Notes: generated from the sequence alone by a model not told the origin. DNA of 64,000 nucleotides from DATARH01 sp035648415 (GCA_035648415.1 DASRLO010000069.1:1-64000); one strand, 5' to 3'; positions 54,073 to 62,625 are shown, counted from the first letter of the stretch. Program-made: numbers and translations.

Positions 54073-54762
54073 ATGCACGGGACTCGCAAAATTCTGATCG
54101 TGGACGACGATTCGGCGCTGCGCCAATCGTTGGCCGAGCAGCTCGAACGCAATGGCGAATTCGCCACGATCGAGTGCGATACGGCGACGACGGCGCTCGA
54201 AGCCGTCAAGCGCGAGCGCTTCGATGCGATCGTCCTCGATGTCGGCTTGCCGGATATGGATGGTCGCGATCTTTGCCGCCTTATCCGGCGCGACGCGATC
54301 AACGTGCCGATCCTTATGCTGACCGCCGCCGACAGCGAGGGCGATACGGTGATGGGCCTCGATGCCGGGGCGAACGATTATGTCACCAAGCCGTTTCGCC
54401 TCAACGTGCTGCTGGCGCGGCTGCGGGCCCATCTGCGGCAGGGCGACCAACGCAATGACGCGGTTTTCGCGATCGGCCCCTATACCTTCCAGCCCGGCGC
54501 CAAGCTGATGACCGATGCGAGCCGGCGCAAGAAGGTGCGGCTGACCGAAAAGGAAACCGCGATCCTGCGCTATCTCTATCATGCCGGCGACCGCGCGATC
54601 GGCCGCGCGACCCTGCTCGGCGAGGTCTGGGGCTACAATGCCGCGGTGACGACGCATACGCTCGAAACCCATGTCTATCGGTTGCGCCAGAAAATCGAGC
54701 GCGATCCGGCCAACGCCGAGATTTTGGTGACTGAGCCGGGCGGGTATCGCCTGTTGCCGTGA
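54073..54762 (+). CDS. OmpR/PhoB-family response regulator
   Basis: A 229-residue transcription factor. The receiver domain has the acidic pocket (Asp11-Asp13), phospho-acceptor Asp56 in VLDVGLPDMDGRDLC, Thr84 in LMLTAADSE and Lys106 in YVTKPFR. The winged-helix output domain has VRLTEKETAILRYLYHAGDRAIGRATLLGEVWGY and THTLETHVYRLRQKIE. No histidine kinase gene is adjacent. The end overlaps the glycosyltransferase gene by GTGA. The same regulator next to ribA occurs in related genomes as far as I recall. Confidence 0.92.
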   Translation: MHGTRKILIVDDDSALRQSLAEQLERNGEFATIECDTATTALEAVKRERFDAIVLDVGLPDMDGRDLCRLIRRDAINVPILMLTAADSEGDTVMGLDAGANDYVTKPFRLNVLLARLRAHLRQGDQRNDAVFAIGPYTFQPGAKLMTDASRRKKVRLTEKETAILRYLYHAGDRAIGRATLLGEVWGYNAAVTTHTLETHVYRLRQKIERDPANAEILVTEPGGYRLLP

Positions 54763-55688
54763 CGCCGCAAGCGGGCAACTCGCGCGACCTCATCATCGTC
54801 AGCGGCGCCGACACCGGCTATTTCCCGCTGTTGCGCGACACGGTCCTCTCGGTGCGCGCCCTCGACCGGAGCGTGCCGCTGGGCGTGCTCGATCTCGGCC
54901 TCAAGCCGGAGGAGCGCGATTGGCTCGCCGGCGAGAGCGTCATCGTCGTAGCGCCCGGCTGGGACGTCGAATTTCCCGGTCGCGATCGCATGCCGGACAC
55001 GTTCAAGGCGCAGGTGGCGCGACCCTTCCTGCCGCGGCATTTTCCGGGCTACGCGATGTATTTCTGGCTTGATGCCGATGCCTGGCTGCAGGATTGGCGC
55101 GCGGTCGAACTGTACCGCCGGGCGGCGGGGCGCGACCGGATCGCGATCACGCTCGAAATCGACCGGGCTTACAAGCGACACTACAAGCGGCCCAAAGTGT
55201 TCGGCTTCACGCTGGCCTGGAAATGCTACCGCGAGGCCTTCGGCTGGCGTGCCGCCGACCGGCTCGGCCGCAACCCGATCGCCAATTGCGGCGTCTTCGC
55301 GCTGCATGCCGACGCGCCGCATTGGGAGGCTTGGGGCAGCACGATGAACAGGGTGCTGCACCGCACCCGGTTCTTCTTCGCCGAGCAGATCGCGCTCAAT
55401 TACGCGATCTTCGGCGACGGTCTCCCCGCCAATTTCCTGCCGGCCTATTGCAACTGGGCGGTCGGCGACGCGGCGCCGGCCTTCGATCCGGCGCGCGGGC
55501 TCTTCGTCGAGCCCTACGCGCCGCACGAGGCGCTCGGCGTCCTCCACCTCGCGGGACGCGAGCAGAAGAACAAGGTGTTTCGGCTCGACTGTCTCGATGG
55601 CGGGATCGTCGAGACGTCGCTGCGCTACAGCGAAAGCCGCGAGCTGTGCCGGCGGGCGGCCTCCGCGGCCGTCAGCGCGGACGGTTGA
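54759..55688 (+). CDS. Putative glycosyltransferase (GT-A fold, DxD type)
   Basis: A 309-residue protein without signal peptide or membrane helices. LIIVSGADTGYFPLLRDTVLSVRAL, MYFWLDADAWLQDW (the DxD metal/nucleotide motif at about residues 108-110) and NPIANCGVFALHADAPHWEAW resemble glycosyltransferase family 8-like enzymes. It would transfer a sugar from a nucleotide donor. The GTG start overlaps the response regulator stop, so the two are co-translated. It is convergent with a methyltransferase gene, overlapping by 17 bases. Confidence 0.7.
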   Translation: MTPQAGNSRDLIIVSGADTGYFPLLRDTVLSVRALDRSVPLGVLDLGLKPEERDWLAGESVIVVAPGWDVEFPGRDRMPDTFKAQVARPFLPRHFPGYAMYFWLDADAWLQDWRAVELYRRAAGRDRIAITLEIDRAYKRHYKRPKVFGFTLAWKCYREAFGWRAADRLGRNPIANCGVFALHADAPHWEAWGSTMNRVLHRTRFFFAEQIALNYAIFGDGLPANFLPAYCNWAVGDAAPAFDPARGLFVEPYAPHEALGVLHLAGREQKNKVFRLDCLDGGIVETSLRYSESRELCRRAASAAVSADG

Positions 55689-56478
55689 ACCGTTTCCCAA
55701 GGCTGCGCCGCCAGCGCGCGAGATGGCGGTGCCGGTGGCTCCAGGCCGCGTCGCGGATCACCCGCAGCGCCGCGGGCGAGGCGATGAACGGCGCGATGTC
55801 GTCAAGCGCCCGCGGCGGAAGCGCGGGATCGTAGGCGATCGCCATGCCGGAGGTCGTGCCGAGCAGCAATTGCCAGCGCATCCCCTCTTCGGCGGCGACG
55901 CGCTCGACCCCGGCCGCGAGGTCGAATGTCGCGACATCGTGAAACAGGTAGACGCAGCCCGGCGCGGCTTGCGCCCGAACCGCACGAAAATCGAGCTGCA
56001 CCTGGTCGACGGCGTGGTAGCCGTCGATAAACACGAACTCGATCGGCGGCATCGCCTCGCCGTGCAGGATTTGCGGCACATCCTCCGGCGATTTGCCGGC
56101 GACGACACGCACCGCCAAGCCCTCCTCCGCGGCGACGCGATTGGTAAAGTCGATGCCGTCGCGCGCGTGGCGGTCGAACCCGGCATCGATCGCCAGCACT
56201 CGCGTCTCGGGGTTGGCCAGCGCGATGGCGAGCGTGCTCCAGCCCAGCGAATTGCCGATGACGAACGCCGTTTTGGGGCGAAATCGGGCGAACAGGCATT
56301 CGAGGAAATAGACTTCCTGCAAGGCGATGCCGAGCCCGTTGGTCAGGCTCTCGCTGTCCTTGATGAACCAGGTGAACGGCGCGTGGGGGAAATCGCCAAA
56401 ATGGCTCGGGTTGAGCCCGGTGCAGATTTCGATGCCGCGACTTTCGTAAAGCGAGACGAGACGGGCGAGGATCGGCAT
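55672..56478 (-). CDS. Class I SAM-dependent methyltransferase
   Basis: A 268-residue protein. AFVIGNSLGWSTLAIALANPETRVLAIDAG is motif I and the acidic loop, and IEFVFIDGYHAVDQVQLDF follows, as in Methyltransf_24 (sugar or small-molecule O-methyltransferase-like) proteins. The target is unknown; small-molecule or glycan methylation would suit the neighbours. It begins 3 bases after the ArnT-like gene ends and is probably co-transcribed with it. Confidence 0.75.
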   Translation of the reverse strand: MPILARLVSLYESRGIEICTGLNPSHFGDFPHAPFTWFIKDSESLTNGLGIALQEVYFLECLFARFRPKTAFVIGNSLGWSTLAIALANPETRVLAIDAGFDRHARDGIDFTNRVAAEEGLAVRVVAGKSPEDVPQILHGEAMPPIEFVFIDGYHAVDQVQLDFRAVRAQAAPGCVYLFHDVATFDLAAGVERVAAEEGMRWQLLLGTTSGMAIAYDPALPPRALDDIAPFIASPAALRVIRDAAWSHRHRHLARWRRSLGKRFNRPR

Positions 56479-56481
56479 CGA

Positions 56482-57978
56482 TCAGCCGCCGCGGTAGCCG
56501 CGCGCGACGTATAGCGTGTAGCGCTGGCCGCCGCCGGGACCGGATTTGATGTCGATCGTTCCCAGTTCGGTCAGTTCGTCAAAAGCGGGCCGCATCTGCT
56601 CGTCAAGACCATGCACTGTCACCGCGAGGAAACTCTCGCCTCTGTGTCGGTTCAGATTGTTCTCCAGATCCCACTGATTGCTGACGCCTGGGACCGGATC
56701 CCAGACGACCGCATCGAACGGATGCGGGTGGACGTAGTAGATGAGCGCCGCCAGGATTTCGCGGTCGTCCGCCATCAGCCGCAACCCGGGATGCTGCGCC
56801 AGCGCCGCGGCGACATCGTCGCCGAGCGTGCGCCAGCCGCGCAGCCGGTGCAGCGGATCGAGCGTCGCCGGCAGGTCCAGCCCGGCATTGGCGACGATCT
56901 CGCTGCCGCCGAACAGCACGATCGCGGCGGCGAGATGCAGCGCGATCGACACCGCCAGCAGCCGGCGCCAGCCGCGCCCGAGCGCCGCGCCGACGACCAG
57001 CACCACCGCCGAGACATAGGCCGGGGCGGCCCAATTCGGCTGCGCCCGCGACAGCAGGCTTTCGACGACGACGATCGCCAGCGTCGGCCAGGCGAAGGCG
57101 GCGAGGAGCGGCGCCGGGCGTCCGCCAAACCGGCTCGGTGCGACGCACAGCGCCACCGTCGCGGCAAAGAAAACCGGGCCGAACACGCCAAGTTGCGAAA
57201 TCAGAAACTCGGCGAGGCCTTCGGGATGAAACAGCGTGCCGTGCAGTCCGGCATTGTCGCGCACATGAAGAAAGGTCGCGAAACCATGGTCCCAGTTCCA
57301 CCACAGGTTCGGCAGGGTGAACAGCGCGCCAACCGCAAGGGCGAGGCCGAGGCCCGGGAGATGGCGGCGCTCGGTGGACCGCAGCAGCACAAAGCCGAAC
57401 GCCGAGATCAGCCAATAGCCCATCGCATATTTGGCGAGCAGCCCGAGCCCGAGCGCGATGCCGGTCGCGACCCACCATCCGGTCGCGCCTTCCTCGCGCG
57501 CCCGGATGAAGCCGTAGAGCGCCGCCGCCCAGCACGGCAGCAGCACCGCGTCGGTCGAAATCAGGAAGGCGGAGAGCGAAACCCCCGGCAGCGTCGCGTA
57601 AGCGAGCGTCGCCCAACAGGCGATGCGGCGGTCGAAAAGCCGTGCACCGATCGCATAGACGAAGGCCGAGGCTCCGGCGTGCAGCAGTGGCGCCGAGAGC
57701 CGCACGGCGAATTCGCCGTTGCCGAACAGACCGGTGGTCAGCGCGATCAGCCAGGCGACCAACGGCGGCTTCGAGTAATAGCCCAGCGCCAGATGCCGCG
57801 ACCAGAACCAGTACTGCGCCTCGTCCGGATAGAGTCCGGCGGTCTGGAACCCGAGCCAGAGCAGCCGGGCGACGGTAATCGCCGCGATCGCGTAAACCGC
57901 CACCGCGCCGTAAGAAGGCGCGCGGGAAACCGGACCGATCCGTGCGCCCGACAGGGTCTCCGCTGGGAGATCGTTCAT
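56482..57978 (-). CDS. ArnT/PMT-like membrane glycosyltransferase (GT39/GT83)
   Basis: A 498-residue membrane protein with about 10-12 helices. TAGLYPDEAQYWFWSRHLALGYYSKPPLVAW carries the conserved acidic Asp-Glu of the first periplasmic loop, and the C-terminal part is soluble and periplasmic (residues from about 380). Such enzymes move a sugar from a polyprenyl-phosphate carrier to lipid A or proteins. Start at 57978 or 14 codons upstream. Together with the methyltransferase and the nearby glycosyltransferase it suggests envelope glycan modification. Confidence 0.82.
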   Translation of the reverse strand: MNDLPAETLSGARIGPVSRAPSYGAVAVYAIAAITVARLLWLGFQTAGLYPDEAQYWFWSRHLALGYYSKPPLVAWLIALTTGLFGNGEFAVRLSAPLLHAGASAFVYAIGARLFDRRIACWATLAYATLPGVSLSAFLISTDAVLLPCWAAALYGFIRAREEGATGWWVATGIALGLGLLAKYAMGYWLISAFGFVLLRSTERRHLPGLGLALAVGALFTLPNLWWNWDHGFATFLHVRDNAGLHGTLFHPEGLAEFLISQLGVFGPVFFAATVALCVAPSRFGGRPAPLLAAFAWPTLAIVVVESLLSRAQPNWAAPAYVSAVVLVVGAALGRGWRRLLAVSIALHLAAAIVLFGGSEIVANAGLDLPATLDPLHRLRGWRTLGDDVAAALAQHPGLRLMADDREILAALIYYVHPHPFDAVVWDPVPGVSNQWDLENNLNRHRGESFLAVTVHGLDEQMRPAFDELTELGTIDIKSGPGGGQRYTLYVARGYRGG

Positions 57979-58170
57979 GACCGCTTCAAGACCGGGGATC
58001 GGTTGTGCGGCCGGCAGCATAGGCGAAACCCATCCGCCCCGCGATGGCCGGCCGGCCGGGCGGTCACGCTTGTTTGAATGCCCCTCGCACGCAACGAGGG
58101 ATTTTCGGCTTCGTGTTGCGGAAGCAATTGGCTAGCTTGTCGGTCTTGCACGTTCGAACGGGAGGAAATG

Positions 58171-58593
58171 ATGCGCAAAACGACATTGGCCGCGGCGGGA
58201 CTGTTGGCGACCGCGTTGAGCTGGGGTTACAGCCAGGCGGCGACCGAGACGTTTCACGGCACGCTGAGCGGCGCTGCCGAGGTTCCGCCCGTCGCCGGCT
58301 CGGGCAGCGGCACGGCGACGGTCACCTTGGATACGGCGACCAAAATGGCGACCTACAATGTCACCTATTCCGGGCTTTCGGGTCCCGCGGCCGCCGCGCA
58401 CATCCATTGCGGCGCCGCCGCCGGGGCGAATGCCGGTGTCGCGGTCCCCTTTCCCAAGGCTGACAGCCCGATCAGCGGCAGTGCGGCGATGACCGACGCG
58501 CAAATCGCCGAGCTCCAGGCCGGCAAATGCTACGTCAACGTCCATACCGCGGCGAACAAAGGCGGCGAGGTCCGCGCCCAGCTGACGAAATAG
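58171..58593 (+). CDS. CHRD-domain exported protein
   Basis: A 140-residue exported protein. The signal peptide is residues 1-24 (ending YSQA). The CHRD domain follows: FHGTLSGAAEVPPVAGSGSGTATVTLD, the histidine pair in AAAHIHCGAAAG, and YVNVHTAANKGGEVRAQL. CHRD (chordin) domains are common in bacterial periplasmic proteins of unknown role. GGAGG at 58161-58165 suits the ATG at 58171 better than the adjacent ATG at 58168. Confidence 0.9.
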   Translation: MRKTTLAAAGLLATALSWGYSQAATETFHGTLSGAAEVPPVAGSGSGTATVTLDTATKMATYNVTYSGLSGPAAAAHIHCGAAAGANAGVAVPFPKADSPISGSAAMTDAQIAELQAGKCYVNVHTAANKGGEVRAQLTK

Positions 58594-58595
58594 CG

Positions 58596-59204
58596 TCACG
58601 GTCGCGCGCGTAGCTGCCCGCCGGTCGGAAGCGGGGGACAAGCAGCCTTGTCTTCCGCCGGCGGGCTGATGCGCAACAGGAGCTGGGCGGTGAGCCCGCA
58701 GGCCGGCGAGAAGCAGCCGCCGAACGCCTCCAGCGTGGTGTCGCGGAAGATTGCGCGGATCACCAGCCCGTTGCGGCTCCAGGCATACTCGGCCGTTCCC
58801 TGATAGGCGGTCGTCGGCCCCGGCAACGTGCCGCACCACGCGTCGGGGGCGCCGTAATCGGCGTCGAGCGCCAGAAAGACGGCGCGGAACGCGGCCGGGT
58901 TGACCCTATGCCGCGGGCGTTCGAGCTGGATCCGCTTCAGCCCGTGCGATTGCTTGTCGAATTGGTAGTAGACGATCAACGCCACCCCGCCCACGTCGAC
59001 GTCGCGCCGCACCAGCGGGGCGTAGCTGTCGCCGAAATCGATCGGCTGGGGCAGCGCGAAGCCGCGGGCGCCGAGCTGGCGCTGCACCGCCTCTGGCCGC
59101 TCGCCCCAATAGGTTCCCGTCCAGGCCGTCGCGAGGCCCTCGGCTGTCGCGGGTGCGGCGAGGATGGCGCAGAAGATCGGCGCGGCGGCAAGCAGCGCGC
59201 GCAC
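58596..59204 (-). CDS. Exported protein of unknown function, paired with C13-like peptidase
   Basis: A 202-residue protein with a signal peptide (VRALLAAAPIFCAILAAPATAEG). The mature part has TAWTGTYWGERPEAVQRQLGAR, then IDFGDSYAPLVRRDVDVGGVALIVYYQFD and a tail with paired cysteines (FGGCFSPACGL). It is not recognised as a named family, although the layout (a small beta domain that scores residues after TYWG) is seen in periplasmic proteins. The GTG at 59204 is the best start and lies within 1 base of the peptidase gene stop, implying co-expression. Confidence 0.65.
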   Translation of the reverse strand: MRALLAAAPIFCAILAAPATAEGLATAWTGTYWGERPEAVQRQLGARGFALPQPIDFGDSYAPLVRRDVDVGGVALIVYYQFDKQSHGLKRIQLERPRHRVNPAAFRAVFLALDADYGAPDAWCGTLPGPTTAYQGTAEYAWSRNGLVIRAIFRDTTLEAFGGCFSPACGLTAQLLLRISPPAEDKAACPPLPTGGQLRARP

Positions 59205-59205
59205 G

Positions 59206-59943
59206 TCAGAACCGCAAGGGCAGATTGCGCACCCCGGCGCCAAACGAGGCTTGCGGATAAGACGGCGTCGCGGCCAGCTCGTGCTCGCGGGTTTGGACGC
59301 AGTCTTTGGTCTCGGCGAAGAGCGACCGCCAGGTGGCGGCGTGCGGCAATGCGCCGAGCAGACAGGCATCGTAGACCGTATAGGTGCGCTCCGCCGCGCA
59401 GCCGAAGGACGCCCGGTCGGCGCGCGCCGCGGTCAGGACGATCCGGTTCGGCGCGGCCATCGCGCCGCGCGCGAACGAGCCGCTGTAGCAGCCGGAAACG
59501 ACGACCACGGTCGGCACCGCGCCGCACCCCGCGGCCAGCGCTTTCGCCAGCGCCGCCGGGCGCAGCATCTCGTCGTTGCGCGACAGATAGATGCCGAGAT
59601 TGTGTCCGCCATGCGAGGTGATGAAGACAAAGCAGCCGTCGCCCGGCCGGCTGCGCAGGCTGGCGATCCGGCCAAGGACGCTGTCGAGCGTCGCCGGCTC
59701 GACGGCCGGGTCGCGCGGACGGGCGCTCGCGGCGAGGCGATGGATGTCCGCCTCGGCGACGCCGTGCTCGGTGAGCCACAGATCGATCGCTTTGACCGCA
59801 TTGTCGAACACCGGCTGCGCGGTGTCCCCGGCGACCAGCACGGCTTGCCAATGTCCAGCCGCTGGCCCCGGCACGCTGACGCCCATCGCCACAAGCGAAA
59901 TGGCGATGGCGGCGCAAAACCGGACGATCAGGCGTTGTTGCAT
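59206..59943 (-). CDS. Secreted caspase/legumain-like (C13-type) cysteine peptidase
   Basis: A 245-residue exported protein. A signal peptide (about 1-30, ending PAAG) leads to a caspase-like fold. The His-Gly dyad is His111 in FITSHGGHN, and the nucleophile is Cys152 in VVSGCYSGSF. RIVLTAARADRASFGCAAE and a downstream FAET complete the C13/C14 pattern. It would cleave after a specific residue in the periplasm or outside the cell. It is followed immediately by the gene at 58596-59204. Confidence 0.8.
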   Translation of the reverse strand: MQQRLIVRFCAAIAISLVAMGVSVPGPAAGHWQAVLVAGDTAQPVFDNAVKAIDLWLTEHGVAEADIHRLAASARPRDPAVEPATLDSVLGRIASLRSRPGDGCFVFITSHGGHNLGIYLSRNDEMLRPAALAKALAAGCGAVPTVVVVSGCYSGSFARGAMAAPNRIVLTAARADRASFGCAAERTYTVYDACLLGALPHAATWRSLFAETKDCVQTREHELAATPSYPQASFGAGVRNLPLRF

Positions 59944-60081
59944 TATGCAGACCTTCGCGAGCGCGATGACGCGATCCGTCGAATCGGGCGTGGCGTTACA
60001 AGGCGCCCGCAATGTGGCACTGTTTCGGCAGCCGCGTCCAATGCGGCGCGGCGCCGGAGAAAGCACGATGAGGTGAGCCCT

Positions 60082-60435
60082 ATGGCATTCGCCCTTGCCG
60101 AAAAAACCTGCACCCCGTGCCGCGGCGGCATTCCGCCGCTGTCCCGCGACGAGGCCGAACAGTATCGCGGCCAGGCGCCCGATTGGATGCTGTTGGAGCA
60201 CGCGACGCGACTCGAGCGCACCTATCGCTTCAAGAATTTCCGCGAGGCTTTCGCCTTTGTCGAGCGCGCGGCGGCGCTGGCCGAGACCGAAAGTCACCAC
60301 CCGGATATCGGCTTTGGCTGGGGCTTCGCGACGATTTCGCTGCGCACGAAGAAAATCAAGGGGCTGCACGAAAACGATTTCATCATGGCGGCAAAGCTCG
60401 ACCGGATCGCGGCCGAGAACGCGGTTCCGGCCTGA
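60082..60435 (+). CDS. 4a-hydroxytetrahydrobiopterin dehydratase (pterin-4a-carbinolamine dehydratase)
   Basis: A 117-residue protein. The catalytic block ETESHHPDIGFGWGFATISLRTKKIKGL contains the HHP motif, and NFREAFAFVERAAALAE precedes it. It dehydrates 4a-hydroxytetrahydrobiopterin and may also serve folate metabolism. No phenylalanine hydroxylase gene is nearby. It begins a rightward run that continues with a VOC protein, folB and folP. Confidence 0.9.
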   Translation: MAFALAEKTCTPCRGGIPPLSRDEAEQYRGQAPDWMLLEHATRLERTYRFKNFREAFAFVERAAALAETESHHPDIGFGWGFATISLRTKKIKGLHENDFIMAAKLDRIAAENAVPA

Positions 60436-60461
60436 GCTGATTGGAGACGGGGGAAACTGCG

Positions 60462-61037
60462 ATGTTCGATGCCGATCGGGTCAGACGCCTCGCCCGGCCG
60501 CCGGGGCTGCCGTTTCAGATCGGCAAGATCGGGCACATCGTGATCAACGTGCGCGACGTCGCGAAATCGGCCGAGTTCTACACCCAAATCCTCGGCTTCC
60601 GGATTTCCGACGTCTATCCCGACGAGATGGTGCCGGGCGGCATGGCGTTCCTGCGCTGCAACACCGACCATCACGGCATCGCGCTGGTCGGCTCGCTGCA
60701 GGACGCGGCCGACAATATCGAGCTCAACCACATCGCGTTCGAGGTGCCGAGCCTTGACGACGTCATCCGCGCCCGCGACCATCTCGAGCGCCACCGGGTG
60801 CCGATCGATTTCGCCGGACGGCGCCGTGCCGGCTGCCAGATCGCGGTCGAATTCCGCGACCCGGACAACCACCGGCTCGAAATCTATTGGGGCATCGACC
60901 AGATCGGCAGCGAGGGCAAGGCGCGGGCGGCGTCGGAATGGGACGGCAAGCCGAGCATCGAGGCGGCGATCGCCGCGCCCGTGCCGGGCCAGGACCTCAG
61001 CCTGCGCGACACCGCGCCGCCCAAGCGGACCACATAG
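60462..61037 (+). CDS. VOC-superfamily protein (glyoxalase/extradiol dioxygenase type)
   Basis: A 191-residue protein with one VOC unit: GKIGHIVINVRDVAKSAEFYTQILGF, LNHIAFEVPSLDDVIRARDHL and FRDPDNHRLEIYWG. Putative metal ligands are His25, a second-module His in LNHIAF and Glu in LEIYWG. The long C-terminal tail is polar. The substrate is unknown. It lies 26 bases after the dehydratase gene and before folB. Confidence 0.78.
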   Translation: MFDADRVRRLARPPGLPFQIGKIGHIVINVRDVAKSAEFYTQILGFRISDVYPDEMVPGGMAFLRCNTDHHGIALVGSLQDAADNIELNHIAFEVPSLDDVIRARDHLERHRVPIDFAGRRRAGCQIAVEFRDPDNHRLEIYWGIDQIGSEGKARAASEWDGKPSIEAAIAAPVPGQDLSLRDTAPPKRTT

Positions 61038-61179
61038 GGGAAGGCCCGCCCTTCGTTGACCGGCGAAGCGACGATCGTGGTGTCCGCGAGCGGCATATTC
61101 CGTGCGATCGACGATGTCACGCTACCGCGGCGGTTTGATCGGTTGCGGCGGGCGGGCCGGCTCGGGCATGGTCAGGACG

Positions 61180-61566
61180 ATGAAAAACCCTCAGCGCCCG
61201 GCAGGCGACCGCTACACCGTCATTGTCCGCGGCCTTGTCGTCATGTGCAGCATCGGCATCCAGCCCGAGGAGCAGGATCGGCCGCAGCGCGTGCGTGTCT
61301 CGGTCGAGCTGGAGGCCCCCGAGGACGCGGTTTTCCCCGGTGAGGTCCGCCAGCGGGTGATCAATTACGAGAAGACCGTCGCGGCGGTAAGGGAGATTGC
61401 CGCGAGCGGGCATATCGATCTTTGCGAGGGGTTCGCCGACCGGGTCGCCGCGGCCTGCTTTGCCGATCCGCGCGTCGCCGTGGTGCGGGTCACGGTCGAG
61501 AAGCTCGACGTGTTTGCCGACGCCGAGGCGGTCGGCGCGATCCTCGAACGCACCCGGCGCGTATGA
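61180..61566 (+). CDS. folB: Dihydroneopterin aldolase
   Basis: A 128-residue enzyme that splits dihydroneopterin in folate synthesis. YTVIVRGLVVMCSIGIQPEEQDRPQRVRVSVELE and NYEKTVAAVREIAASGHIDLCEGFADRVAAAC (with the conserved glutamate after LCEG) are the family blocks. The start is 61180 or a few codons earlier (61168). It overlaps folP by ATGA, so the two are co-translated. Confidence 0.9.
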   Translation: MKNPQRPAGDRYTVIVRGLVVMCSIGIQPEEQDRPQRVRVSVELEAPEDAVFPGEVRQRVINYEKTVAAVREIAASGHIDLCEGFADRVAAACFADPRVAVVRVTVEKLDVFADAEAVGAILERTRRV

Positions 61567-62381
61567 CCCCGAGACTATTCGGGATCGTCAATATCACCGA
61601 GGATTCGTTTTCGGACGGCGGCCGCCATCTCGACGCCGCGGCGGCGATCGCCGCCGCGCGGCGGCTCGCCGCGGACGGCGCCGATGCGATCGATCTCGGC
61701 GCCGCCGCCAGCAACATCGCGGCGAAGCCGGTGCCGCCCGACGAGGAAATCCGCCGGCTGGGTCCGGTGATCGCCGCGCTGAAGGCGGACGGGATCGCGG
61801 TCTCGGTCGATAGTTTCGTGCCGGAGACGCAGCGTTTCGCGCTGCGCCGCGGCGTCGATTTTCTGAACGACATCCAGGGTTTCCCGGAGCCGGCCGTCTA
61901 TCCCGAGCTGGCCGCCGCGCGCTGCCGGCTTGTCGTCATGCATGCGGTGCAGGGTCGCGGTCGGGCGCGGCGGGTCGCGGTGCCCGCCGAGCGGATCGAG
62001 GCGCGGATCGAGGAATTCTTCACCGCGCGCATCGCCGCGCTCGAAGCCGCCGGCATCGTCCGCAGCCGGCTGATTCTCGATCCCGGAATGGGATTTTTTC
62101 TCAGCAGCGATGCGGCGGCGTCGCTGCGGGTGCTTGCCGGGCTCGCCCGGCTCAAGCGCGCGTTTGGCCTGCCCGTGATGGTGTCGGTATCGCGCAAATC
62201 GTTTCTCGCCGCGGTAACCGGACGACAGGACCCGGGCGCCCGGGGCGCGGCGACGCTCGCGGCCGAGCTATACGCCGCCGCCCGAGGCGCGGATTTCATC
62301 CGCACCCACGATCCCGGGGCGCTGCGCGACGGGTTGTCGGTGATGAACGGGCTGCGGGCGCAGCAGCGCGCTATTCGATAG
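61563..62381 (+). CDS. folP: Dihydropteroate synthase, Sul-type
   Basis: A 272-residue (beta/alpha)8 enzyme that condenses para-aminobenzoate with the pterin diphosphate. GIVNITEDSFSDGG opens the fold. Unlike ordinary FolP it has DAIDLGAAASNIAAKPVPPDE in place of a DxGGESTRPG loop, SVDSFVPETQRFALRRGVDF, LNDIQGFPEPAVYPEL, VVMHAVQ and DPGMGFFLSS (residues 173-182) where ordinary enzymes read DPGxGFGK. From memory these match the sulfonamide-insensitive Sul1/Sul2 enzymes almost without gaps. It is in a folate operon, so it is probably the housekeeping enzyme. No sign of transfer is seen. Confidence 0.9.
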   Translation: MTPRLFGIVNITEDSFSDGGRHLDAAAAIAAARRLAADGADAIDLGAAASNIAAKPVPPDEEIRRLGPVIAALKADGIAVSVDSFVPETQRFALRRGVDFLNDIQGFPEPAVYPELAAARCRLVVMHAVQGRGRARRVAVPAERIEARIEEFFTARIAALEAAGIVRSRLILDPGMGFFLSSDAAASLRVLAGLARLKRAFGLPVMVSVSRKSFLAAVTGRQDPGARGAATLAAELYAAARGADFIRTHDPGALRDGLSVMNGLRAQQRAIR

Positions 62382-62625
62382 CGCGCTTATACGGGTCGCA
62401 GGCCGGCGCATTGGCGCCGTAGCTCAGCTCGCAGCGCTCGTACAGGCTGCGCCCGAACGACGCCGCGTCGCCGCTCCACACTCGAAAGGCAGCGCGGTCG
62501 CTGTCGCTCATCAGCGGGTCGAGCGCGCGAGCGACCTGGTAGCGGTGATAGGCGTCACGGGCGAACGGGAAAGCCATGACGATGATCAACGCCAGGGCGA
62601 GAAACGTACCCAGGATCCTGGTCAT
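62371..62625 (-). CDS. Small membrane-anchored protein of unknown function
   Basis: An 84-residue protein. The N-terminal hydrophobic segment (about residues 4-21) is an uncleaved helix or signal peptide. The polar part has AYHRYQVARALDPLMSDSDRAAFRVWSGDAASFGRSLYERCELS and two cysteines (ERCELS and PACDPY) that could pair outside the membrane. It is convergent with folP, overlapping by 11 bases. A 96-base AT-richer gap upstream may hold its promoter. Not recognised. Confidence 0.6.
   Translation of the reverse strand: MTRILGTFLALALIIVMAFPFARDAYHRYQVARALDPLMSDSDRAAFRVWSGDAASFGRSLYERCELSYGANAPACDPYKRAIE

Noticed and set aside
61056..61179. Possible small gene before folB
   Set aside because: The frame starts at a weak codon, overlaps the folB leader and lacks similarity to anything recognised.
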